The position numbers were made by a program, and so were the translations under genes. Below, piece by piece: positions 51,142 through 59,153 of a stretch of DNA of 64,000 nucleotides (the first letter of the stretch is position 1; the number at the start of each line of letters is the position of its first letter). Origin of the DNA: CAYLNK01 sp964384675 (GTDB lineage: Bacteria > Acidobacteriota > Thermoanaerobaculia > UBA5066); assembly GCA_964384675.1 (NCBI GenBank), contig CAYLNK010000001.1, forward strand, positions 8,415-72,414, read 5' to 3'. The notes below the pieces were generated by a model. It saw only the letters and a list, made by a program, of their open reading frames with translations. It was not told where the DNA came from and ran no database searches.

Positions 51142-52274
51142 CACGGGCCCCCCGGGTGCTGTTCGCGACGATGAGCGCGCCGTCCGCCGAGGGCCAGGGC
51201 GGGCATCACCGTTCGTACCAGATCGTGCACGACCTCGGGGCGCTGGTAGGACCCGGACGGGTGACCACCCTCTGTCTCTCTGAGGAACGGGGGCCAGCCA
51301 CCGGCGCGCAGAGGCTCTCCTGGAAGAGGAGGCGGCTCTCGGACCTCGTGAGGAACCGGCGACGGGTCCGGGGCGGGTCCGACTACTCGCCTCGGGCCTA
51401 CGTGCAGGAGGCCGGTCTCGAGGAGTACAGGCGCGCGCTCGACCCGGAGCGGCCGGACGTCTGCCTCACCGATCACTCCGGGATCGCCGCCGGACTCCTG
51501 CCCATGAACGAGCGCGCCGGGATCCCGACGGTGATCCTCCCGCAGAACATCGAGTCGCTCGACTGGGTCCGGCCCGGCCGGCTGGCCACGGCGATCGCCG
51601 ACCTCGGTGACGAGCTGTCGATCCTCTCCGCGTGCGTCGCGCGGCTCTGCATCTCCCGCGTGGAGGCCGGGTTCCTCGGCGGACTCGGCCTGCCGTCGCG
51701 CTACTACCCGTACCGGCCCGTCGCCGACCTGGAGTCCACGCTGCTCGGGATCCGGGCCGAACGGGCGGTGCGCCGTGAGCCGGGCTTGCTCCTCCTCCTC
51801 GGCTCGGCGGTTCACCGCACCACGGGCGAAGCGTTCGCGTGGCTGCTCCGCGGGATCCGGGAGCACGGCCTGCCGCCGGGGGTGACGCTCCTGGTGGCGG
51901 GCAAGTCGACGGAGTCGCTGCTCCCCCGGGGAGAAAGCGTGCCCGGGGTGGAGGTGCTGGGCACCGTCACGCCGGCGGCGCTTCGAGGGGTGCTCACTCG
52001 TGCGGCCGCGGTACTGGTCCCGCAGCGCCGGGGATTCGGCGCGCTCACCCGGCTCTCCGAGATGTCGTGCGCGGGGATCCCGTATGCGGTTTCGGAGCAT
52101 GCCTGCCTGGCGCTCGACCTTCCGCCGGGCGCCACACCCGTCGGCGACGACGTGGCCGAGTGGCTGGCCGTCATGGGGGAGATGGCGCGGGGAGAGGACA
52201 CACCGCTGCCCGAGTATGTCGCCTGGCGGGACCGTCAGCGCGGCCTGCCGGGCGACGTCTTCCGGCCTTCCTGA
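51138..52274 (+). CDS. GT4-like glycosyltransferase
   Basis: 378 residues with two Rossmann-like halves. The N-terminal half opens RVLFATMSAPSAEGQGGHHRSYQIVHDLG, typical of GT-B transferases. The C-terminal half includes VTLLVAGKST, VEVLGTVTPAALRGVLTRAAAVLVPQRRGFGALTRLSEMSCAGIPYAV, which fits the family site where the Glu-rich EX7E motif is weakened. The donor and acceptor are unknown. The ATG at 51138 overlaps the kinase stop (ATGA), so it is co-translated with the sensor kinase. Its end overlaps the convergent phosphoesterase gene by 40 bases. Confidence 0.68.
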   Translation: MTRAPRVLFATMSAPSAEGQGGHHRSYQIVHDLGALVGPGRVTTLCLSEERGPATGAQRLSWKRRRLSDLVRNRRRVRGGSDYSPRAYVQEAGLEEYRRALDPERPDVCLTDHSGIAAGLLPMNERAGIPTVILPQNIESLDWVRPGRLATAIADLGDELSILSACVARLCISRVEAGFLGGLGLPSRYYPYRPVADLESTLLGIRAERAVRREPGLLLLLGSAVHRTTGEAFAWLLRGIREHGLPPGVTLLVAGKSTESLLPRGESVPGVEVLGTVTPAALRGVLTRAAAVLVPQRRGFGALTRLSEMSCAGIPYAVSEHACLALDLPPGATPVGDDVAEWLAVMGEMARGEDTPLPEYVAWRDRQRGLPGDVFRPS

Positions 52275-54736
52275 TCGTCGTCGTCCACGCGGGGGGAGAC
52301 GAACGCCGCGTTGACGGGGGCGGGCATCACCGAGCCGGCGCCGCGCACGCTCTTCCAGATCGCCTCGTTCAGCGGGATATCCGGCGCGGCGTCCTCGCGC
52401 GTCAGGTCCCACGAGCCCGACTCGGCCTGCATCGGCGCACCCTCCTCGTTCCTCTCGTAGAGCGGAAGGGTGGCCGGGCGGTGGCGGTACGGCGTGAGGT
52501 CCGGCGTGTCCCGGAAGGCGTTGGACATCGGCGTCGCCGACGCGTCGTGCTGCGACAGGGGGGGAAGTCCGAGGATCAGCTCGATCGTGCGCAGGACCGA
52601 GGTGGTCGAGTAGAGCGTGGAGTCGACGGCGCCGCCCCGCCGCGTGTAGGGCGAGACGACGAGCGCGATCGACCGGTGGGCGTCGACGTGGTCGGACCCG
52701 TTCTGGGCATCGTCCTCCACCACGAAGACGGCGGTCTCTTTCCAGAACGGCGTCGCCGAGAGGGCCTCGACGAGGCGGCCGAGCGCCAGGTCGTTGTCGG
52801 CCACCATGGCCCGCGGCGTCAGCGCCCCCCGCTTCGTGCCCGCGGTGTGGTCGTTCCCGAGCCGCACGATCGAGAGGCGCGGCAGCTCCCCCTTCGCCAC
52901 GTAGTCCCGCAGCTCCTTCAGCCAGAGGTCCACGCGGGCGTTGTCGGTGATGTCGAGGTCGAAGCCGGGGTAGAAGGGACAGGTCACGCCTTTCAGGACT
53001 CTGCCTTTCCCCTCGACCAGACCGCCGGGGGCCGGGGCCTCGGGACCCTGCTCGGGCGCGACCCCGACGAACTCCCCGTAGTTGCGGATCGAGAGGCCCG
53101 CGCGCGCGGCGGCATCCCAGAGATAGCCCGCGGTGGGCGCCGGAGCGTCGTCGTCGCCCTCGAACCAGTACGCGAAGCCGTTCCCGGCGTAGAGCGGGGG
53201 CCACACCTTCTCGGTGAGGTCGGTGGCGTAGGCCGCCGTCGACCAGTTGTGCCCGTCGGCCGAGACCTCGGCGTCACAGTAGAAATCGTCGAGGAGGACG
53301 AACTCGTCGACGAGGGCGTGCGCGTTCGGGGTGACGTCCTTCCCGAAGATCGTGATCGACGGGTCGCCGTTGCCGCGGGGGACGTCGCCCAGGACCTGGT
53401 CGTACGTCCGGTTCTCACGGATGACGTAGACGACGTGGCGGATCGGCGTCGGCTCGCCCGGGAGCGACGGGATCACGCGCGAGGGACGCGCCGGGGAGGC
53501 GCCGCGCGCCGCCGGCTTCCGGTTCCGGTAGGCGCGCACGGTCAGGGCCGCGAGCTCGCGCGTGGACGGGACCGGGATGCGCGAGAGGCTGCCGGGCAGG
53601 TGCCGGATGTCGCCTTCCGGGTGCGCGCCCCGCGATCCCAGGTCGGGACCGGTGGCGCGGTTCTGCATCGAGCCGCTCCCCTTGGCGTTGGCCGCGTAGA
53701 GGGTCCGGCCGTCCGGCGCGAGCGCCAGCGCCGACGGGTACCAGCCGGACGGGATGAAACCGGTCGCGCGCGCGGCGACGGGCCCCTTCGAGAGGTCGAC
53801 CACGGCGATGGCGTCGTCGTCCGCGTTGGCGACGTAGAGCGTCCGCCCGTCCGGCGAGAGGGCGAGCGCGTTCGGCGTGGATCCGTCGGGGAGCGTGTCC
53901 GCCGACGGGGTCCCCGGTCCGTCGGGACCCATCGCCACCGAGATCTGCCGCACGACCCGGGGGCGCGCGAGGTCGATCGCGGCCACCCAGTTGCGGTTCG
54001 CCTCGGCGACGTAGAGCGTCGCGCCGTCGGGGGAGAAGACGAGGTCGCACGGGTGATCGGCGGTGGGGACCGTCGCGACGACGCGGCCCTCGGCCGCGTC
54101 GACGAGGCTGACCGTCGCCCCGGCCCAGCTCGAGACCGCCACCAGCCGTCCGTCCGGCGACAGCACCGGACGGTACGGGAACCGCCCCACCGGGATTCCG
54201 GGTCCGACGGCGCCGGTCGCGAGATCGACCCGTACGAGGTCGTTCCGGAGGATCCGGGCCACCCAGAGCGAGCGTCCATCGGCCGTGACCGCGAGCCCGG
54301 AAGGGATCGATTCCTCGGCCGGCCGCCCGCCGCTCACGTCGATCGGGGTCTCCGGGACCAGCCGGTCGTCCTCGATGCGGAAGACCAGCACGTCGCCGCC
54401 CTTGGCCCCCGAGAGGAACGCCCGTGCGCCGTCCGGAGTGACGGCGAGCCCGAGCCAGGAGCGCATCGCCGGCGCGACGTGAAGCACGCGCCCGGACGTC
54501 GTGTCGAGGAGCTGGAGGCGCTGGTCGTCCGAGCCGGTGGACGCGACCAGGAGACGCTTGCCGCCCGGCACGACGGCGACGGCGAACGGCGAGGTCGCGA
54601 CCGGTGTCTGGGCGCCGGTCGGCGTGAGGGTCCGGCCGTTGGGGAGGGGGATCTCCAGAGGGCGCGGGGCGAGCGGGCGCTGGGCGGCGGCGAGGCAATC
54701 GGCGAGGAGGAGCGCGAGCGGCAGCAGGCGGCGCAT
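52235..54736 (-). CDS. Secreted YncE-like propeller fused to phosphoesterase (alkaline-phosphatase superfamily)
   Basis: 833 residues. A signal peptide (about 1-20, LLPLALLLADCLAAAQ) precedes a seven-bladed YncE-like propeller (about 25-400) with repeated SPDGRTLYVANADDD-type blades. It is followed by a phosphoesterase/phospholipase C-like domain (about 425-790): VVYVIRENRTYDQVLGD, SADGHNWSTAAYATDL, FVVEDDAQNGSDHVDAHRS. The motifs hold the metal-binding Glu/Asp/His residues of this superfamily. Fusions of this type are frequent in environmental bacteria; the substrate is unknown but extracellular phosphate esters are likely. The ATG at 54736 is preceded by TAATCT 8 bases upstream. It is divergent from the PKD protein gene. 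Confidence 0.85.
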   Translation of the reverse strand: MRRLLPLALLLADCLAAAQRPLAPRPLEIPLPNGRTLTPTGAQTPVATSPFAVAVVPGGKRLLVASTGSDDQRLQLLDTTSGRVLHVAPAMRSWLGLAVTPDGARAFLSGAKGGDVLVFRIEDDRLVPETPIDVSGGRPAEESIPSGLAVTADGRSLWVARILRNDLVRVDLATGAVGPGIPVGRFPYRPVLSPDGRLVAVSSWAGATVSLVDAAEGRVVATVPTADHPCDLVFSPDGATLYVAEANRNWVAAIDLARPRVVRQISVAMGPDGPGTPSADTLPDGSTPNALALSPDGRTLYVANADDDAIAVVDLSKGPVAARATGFIPSGWYPSALALAPDGRTLYAANAKGSGSMQNRATGPDLGSRGAHPEGDIRHLPGSLSRIPVPSTRELAALTVRAYRNRKPAARGASPARPSRVIPSLPGEPTPIRHVVYVIRENRTYDQVLGDVPRGNGDPSITIFGKDVTPNAHALVDEFVLLDDFYCDAEVSADGHNWSTAAYATDLTEKVWPPLYAGNGFAYWFEGDDDAPAPTAGYLWDAAARAGLSIRNYGEFVGVAPEQGPEAPAPGGLVEGKGRVLKGVTCPFYPGFDLDITDNARVDLWLKELRDYVAKGELPRLSIVRLGNDHTAGTKRGALTPRAMVADNDLALGRLVEALSATPFWKETAVFVVEDDAQNGSDHVDAHRSIALVVSPYTRRGGAVDSTLYSTTSVLRTIELILGLPPLSQHDASATPMSNAFRDTPDLTPYRHRPATLPLYERNEEGAPMQAESGSWDLTREDAAPDIPLNEAIWKSVRGAGSVMPAPVNAAFVSPRVDDDDQEGRKTSPGRPR

Positions 54737-54744
54737 CGACCCGG

Positions 54745-54750
54745 AGATTA
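54745..54750 (-). promoter_or_regulatory. Putative -10 element of the phosphoesterase gene
   Basis: On the minus strand TAATCT is followed by 8 bases and the ATG at 54736, leaving at most a base or two of leader. Confidence 0.4.
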
Positions 54751-54813
54751 CTGCCCGCGCGCCGGATCCCGGTTTCGGGCGACAATCGCGCGGCCACTCA
54801 TGGAGGGCAACCG

Positions 54814-57201
54814 ATGACACGCCCCTCGAGCAACCGGTCGATCCTCGTCCGCTCCGCGTGCGCCGCGACGGCTCTCGTCCTGCTCACGCTCGGCGCGGCT
54901 GCCGCGCCGGCGGCGCTGATCGTGAACGTCGTGGCGAGCCCGACGAACGTCCCGATCGGGCAGCCGGTGGCGTTCTCGGCCACCGTGACGGGCGGGGTCT
55001 CGCCGTTCCTGTACACCTGGAACTTCGCGGACGGAGGGAGCGCCAGCGGGGCGCTCACCGTCCACACGTTCGCGTCGGCCGGTCCGTTCAACGTCAAGTG
55101 CACGGTGCGCGATTCCAGCCAGCCCGCGCAGATCGCGACGGGCAGCGTCACGGTGCGCGTCTCCAAGCCGCCGGACCCGATCGACTTCCAGGTGAAGGAC
55201 ACGGCAACGGGGGCGCTCCTTTCGTACTCGGAGGCGACGGGCTGGCGCGCCGTCGTCGGGGAGAACCTGACGTTCGTGCCGGTTCCGGCCGTCTCGACGC
55301 CCCTCTGGAGCTTCGGTGACGGCTCCAATTCGTTCGAGTCGCAGCCGGTCCACGCGTTCGAGAAGGCGGGCTCCTACACCGTCACCCTCACCGGGAGCGG
55401 GCAGACGAAGAGCGCCCTGGTCCTGGTGGAGACGCAGGCGGGTCCGCCCCTGACCGGCGCCTTCACCTACCGCTATGTCGACGGAGGCACCGTGGACCGG
55501 AACGCCGTCGTGGCCGGGCGCTCGGTGCGCTTCTCGGCCTCCGATCCGGCGGACACCTATCTCTGGAGCTTCGGCGACGGCGGCGCGGCGGGCGCCCGCG
55601 AGGTCGACCACGCCTTCGGGGTGCCCGGGCTCTACACGACGAGCCTCGCGGTCACGCGTGGCGGCTCGCCTTCGGCGGCGAGCAGCGTCACCTTCGTGGT
55701 CGTGGGGCCGGGCGTGGTCACCGACACGTGGGTCCTCCCGGGTGTCGCGTTCAGCGACGGGCTGAACGGCGCCCTCTGGCAGTCCGACGTGACGCTGTTC
55801 AACCCGAGCCCGACGCAGCCGATGACGGTGAGCCTGGCGTTCGCCGACGCCCGGCAGCCGCTCGCCGACCCGTCGCAGCTCGTCTACTTCCCCATCGTCG
55901 TCGACCGGCAGCGGAGCGTGCGGTTCGTCAACGTCCTCACCGGCTACCCGTTCTACGCGTCGAAGGGAAGCTACGGCGCGCTTTTCCTGCGGGTGGCGAA
56001 CGCCGACCAGTCCCCGGTCGTCACGGCCCGGACCTACAACACCGGTGACGGCAGCGGCACGTACGGCCTCGCCGTCCCGTCGCTCCCGGTCACGTCCGGC
56101 ATCTCGGCGTCGAGCCCTCGCGCGGCGCGCACGCTGCTCGGGCTGAAGGAGAACGCCTCGGCGTACACGAACCTGGCCGTGGTCAACCTGGGCGGGGACC
56201 CGGCCGTCGCCGACGTGGCCTTGCTGGACCCGGCGGGCAGCCCCCTCGGCGTCCCGGTGCGCTTCGCGCTCGGACCGTACGGCGTGGCCCAGGTCGGACG
56301 GATCCTGGCGGCCGCCGGCGTGACCGCCTCGGCCGACACCTTCGTCGCCGTCGTCACGCTCGTGTCCGGGACCTCGGTCGTGCCGTACGCCAGCGTCATC
56401 GACGTCCTCTCGAAGGACCCGATCGTCGTCAATCCGGTGTCGACCCCCGCCTCCTCGTACCGCCTGCCGGGCATCGTGAGGACTCGCGGCCAGGGGAGCA
56501 CCTTCTTCCGGAGCGACTTCTATCTTCACAACCCGTCCACCCAGATCCGGAAGCTGAACGTGTCGTACTCGTACCGCTCCGGTGACGGACCGCGCTTCGT
56601 CGCCTCGAACGTGCTGATCCTCCAGCCGCTGCAGACGATCGAGCTCGACGATTTCGTGAAGGAATGGCTCAAGCTCCCGCCCTCCGACACGGCCAGCTAC
56701 GTCGACGCCTTCGTGGACGTCACCCCGGCGGCCGGAGATCCCGCCGGGGAGGCGGTGCTCGTCCTCGGCAAGACGTACAACTCGCAGCCGACCGGCTCGA
56801 CGGGTCTCCAGGTCCCCGGGTACACCGCTGCCGACGCCGCTTCGGCGGCCGGCCCCGCCCGGCGCCTCCTGATGACCGGGCTGCAATCGACCGCGGCGTA
56901 CCGCACGAACCTGGCGTTCTTCCTGGCCTATCCCGGAGCGACCGGCAGCGTCAGCGCGATGCTGCGGCTCTACGACGGATCGGGCGCGCTGGTGAGATCG
57001 CTTCCGATCACCCTCGACGACTTCACCAGCTTCGTCCAGAAGGGGGACTCCGAGCTGTTCGGCGGTCTCAGCGGCGACCGGACGCGGATCACGGCGGTCC
57101 TGGAGGACCCCACGGGCAGCGCTCCGGTCGCCGCATACGCCACCGTGCTCGACCAGGTCTCGGGGGACGCGGTCCTCGTCGTGGGCAAGCCGCAACCGTG
57201 A
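54814..57201 (+). CDS. Secreted PKD-domain protein with duplicated VTLFNPS-type C-terminal module
   Basis: 795 residues. The signal peptide (about 1-29, ATALVLLTLGAAAAPAA) is followed by three PKD-like domains (about 30-115, 125-205, 215-300) with YTWNFADGG, LWSFGDG and YLWSFGDGG. Two copies of a beta-rich module follow (about 305-540 and 545-795): a LPGV(A/I) start, SDVTLFNPS / SDFYLHNPS, then GLKENASAYTNLAVVNLGG / GLQSTAAYRTNLAFFL, ending YASVIDVLSKDPIVV / YATVLDQVSGDAVLV. These resemble, in layout, the modules at the end of the proteins at 3624 and 17195. The ribosome site GGAGGG is 6 bases before the ATG. It stands alone before the STK gene. Function unknown; surface binding is a guess. 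Confidence 0.82.
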   Translation: MTRPSSNRSILVRSACAATALVLLTLGAAAAPAALIVNVVASPTNVPIGQPVAFSATVTGGVSPFLYTWNFADGGSASGALTVHTFASAGPFNVKCTVRDSSQPAQIATGSVTVRVSKPPDPIDFQVKDTATGALLSYSEATGWRAVVGENLTFVPVPAVSTPLWSFGDGSNSFESQPVHAFEKAGSYTVTLTGSGQTKSALVLVETQAGPPLTGAFTYRYVDGGTVDRNAVVAGRSVRFSASDPADTYLWSFGDGGAAGAREVDHAFGVPGLYTTSLAVTRGGSPSAASSVTFVVVGPGVVTDTWVLPGVAFSDGLNGALWQSDVTLFNPSPTQPMTVSLAFADARQPLADPSQLVYFPIVVDRQRSVRFVNVLTGYPFYASKGSYGALFLRVANADQSPVVTARTYNTGDGSGTYGLAVPSLPVTSGISASSPRAARTLLGLKENASAYTNLAVVNLGGDPAVADVALLDPAGSPLGVPVRFALGPYGVAQVGRILAAAGVTASADTFVAVVTLVSGTSVVPYASVIDVLSKDPIVVNPVSTPASSYRLPGIVRTRGQGSTFFRSDFYLHNPSTQIRKLNVSYSYRSGDGPRFVASNVLILQPLQTIELDDFVKEWLKLPPSDTASYVDAFVDVTPAAGDPAGEAVLVLGKTYNSQPTGSTGLQVPGYTAADAASAAGPARRLLMTGLQSTAAYRTNLAFFLAYPGATGSVSAMLRLYDGSGALVRSLPITLDDFTSFVQKGDSELFGGLSGDRTRITAVLEDPTGSAPVAAYATVLDQVSGDAVLVVGKPQP

Positions 57202-57233
57202 GGCGGCGCACCGGGGCTGGGCCCCGCTCGCGG

Positions 57234-57239
57234 TAGATT
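57234..57239 (+). promoter_or_regulatory. Putative -10 of leaderless Ser/Thr kinase gene
   Basis: TAGATT is followed by 6 bases (CGGGGG) and the ATG at 57246. The G-run might also serve as a weak ribosome site. Confidence 0.4.
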
Positions 57240-57245
57240 CGGGGG

Positions 57246-59153
57246 ATGAGCAGCACGCGGCTCGGCCGATACGCCCTCAAGAAACGCCTCGGATCGGGCG
57301 GCATGGCCGAGGTCTGGGAGGCGTTCGACGAGACGCTCCACCGCACCGTCGCGGTGAAGGTGATCCGTCCCGCCATCTCGGGCGCGCCGGAGTTCGTGGA
57401 GCGGTTCCTCCGCGAGGCCCGGGTCGTCGCGAACCTGGAGCACCCGAACATCGTCCCCGTCTACGACTTCGGCAACGAGGGGGAGACCGCGTACCTCGTC
57501 ATGCCGCTGGTCCCGGGCGGGACGCTGAAGGACCGGATGCGGGGTCCGATGGACCCGGCCTCGGCTCTGGACGCCATCGCCGCGATCGCCGCCGCCCTCG
57601 ACCACGCGCACGGCAAGTCGGTGCTTCACCGGGACGTCAAGCCGACGAACGTCCTGGTGGACCAGATCGGACGGCTGGTGCTCGCCGACTTCGGCCTGGC
57701 CAAGAGCACGATGGTCAGCTCCGAGCTGACCTCGACCGGGATGGTCGTCGGCACACCGGTCTACATGTCGCCCGAGCAGGCGCTCGGGCAGCAGGTGGAT
57801 GGCCGCTCCGACCAGTACGCTCTCGCCGTTCTCGCCTTCGAGCTCCTGACCGGCCGGATCCCGTACGTCGCCGCGACGCCGATCGCGTTCCTCCAGCAGC
57901 ACCTCCACGCGCCGCCCCCGGCCGCCACGTCGGTCAACAAGGCCCTTCCGCCCGCCGTGGACGCCGCGCTCGCGCGCGGCCTGGCCAAGCGCCCCGAGGA
58001 GCGCTACGACAGCTGCACGGCGCTCGCGGCGGCCATCGGCGAGGCGCTCGGAATCACGCTGGCGACGGCGCGCTGGCGGCCGACGGCCGGAGGCGGCCGA
58101 CTGGCGTCCAGCTCCGTGCCCGCCCCGGCAACGCCGACTCCCGAGTCCGAGTCCGCGACGATCGTCCACCCGTCGTCGGGCCGCGTCTCACGTGCGTCGG
58201 CCAGCGGGGCCGCCACCCGGGCGACGGGGCAGACGTCGCCGACTCCGCCCCCCGTCACGCCGCCTCCGCTGCCGCGGGCCGTCCGTGGACCGATACCCTC
58301 GCCGCCACCCGAGCCGGTGGCCGAGCTCCCACGGTCCGGGACGATGCCGGCGCCCGCGCTTCCCTCCGAGTCCCGGCGGATGTCGATCCTGCCGCTCTTC
58401 CTGGTCCTCGCCGCCGTCGGGGCTCTGATCGGCTACCAGATCTACTCCGGCCGGAAGCCGGCCGGGCCCGTGGAGACCCCGGTCGCCACGCCGGTGCCCG
58501 CCTCGACCGTGCCGCCGGGAGCCCCGATCGTCCCCCTGGCGACCCCGGTCCCGACCGCCGTGCCGACGGTCGAGCCGACCGTGCCGCCGATCACGATCCG
58601 GGAGGTCGGGGCGACACCGGTCCCGGGCGAGCCCGAGCCGACACGGCCACCGCGAGCGCACCCCACGGCGCCTCCGCCCACGGAGCGCCCGCCGGAAGAT
58701 CGCCCCCGGGGCGGGGCAACCCCGGTCGCCGAGGACCGGCGAGGGCCGTTGCGAAAAGGGGAGAAGCGCACCGGCGAAGCCACGGTCCCGTTCCGGCCCG
58801 GCGAGCGTGTCCCGGTTGGCGCGAAGATCGGGGACGCCACGATCCTCTGGGTCGAGGTGAAGGACATGCCGGACGACTCCGACTACCGGAAGGCGGAGAA
58901 GGACCCGGAGCGGACCCACAAGATCACCGTCACCTTCACGTACGCCAACGCGGACGACGAGCACGACTACAAGTGCGACTACGGCGTGTCCCTTCTGGAC
59001 GGCGCAGGGCGTGAGGTCGGCGCGGGCCAGCAGGATCGCTCCCTCAACAAGGGGGAGCGGAGCGACACCAACCGGATGTCGGTGAAGGGGCGCACCGCCG
59101 ATTTCAAGTCGGTGCGGTCGATGCGCCTGAGGTTCCGGATGGAGGCGGACTAG
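57246..59153 (+). CDS. Membrane-anchored Ser/Thr protein kinase
   Basis: 635 residues. Kinase domain (about 8-270): GSGGMAEVWEA, VAVKVI (Lys at about 38), HRDVKPTNVL (about 128), LADFGLA (about 149), GTPVYMSPEQ; all key residues are kept. A Pro/Ala/Ser-rich linker leads to one membrane helix (about 381-403, ILPLFLVLAAVGALIGYQIYSG), then a 100-residue Pro/Thr-rich stalk and a beta-rich domain (about 525-635) outside the membrane, with VPVGAKIGDATILWVEVKDMPDDSDY. The outer domain has no name I know; it could be the sensor. This is the PknB-type topology without PASTA repeats. The end overlaps the convergent histidine kinase gene by 50 bases. Confidence 0.9.
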   Translation: MSSTRLGRYALKKRLGSGGMAEVWEAFDETLHRTVAVKVIRPAISGAPEFVERFLREARVVANLEHPNIVPVYDFGNEGETAYLVMPLVPGGTLKDRMRGPMDPASALDAIAAIAAALDHAHGKSVLHRDVKPTNVLVDQIGRLVLADFGLAKSTMVSSELTSTGMVVGTPVYMSPEQALGQQVDGRSDQYALAVLAFELLTGRIPYVAATPIAFLQQHLHAPPPAATSVNKALPPAVDAALARGLAKRPEERYDSCTALAAAIGEALGITLATARWRPTAGGGRLASSSVPAPATPTPESESATIVHPSSGRVSRASASGAATRATGQTSPTPPPVTPPPLPRAVRGPIPSPPPEPVAELPRSGTMPAPALPSESRRMSILPLFLVLAAVGALIGYQIYSGRKPAGPVETPVATPVPASTVPPGAPIVPLATPVPTAVPTVEPTVPPITIREVGATPVPGEPEPTRPPRAHPTAPPPTERPPEDRPRGGATPVAEDRRGPLRKGEKRTGEATVPFRPGERVPVGAKIGDATILWVEVKDMPDDSDYRKAEKDPERTHKITVTFTYANADDEHDYKCDYGVSLLDGAGREVGAGQQDRSLNKGERSDTNRMSVKGRTADFKSVRSMRLRFRMEAD

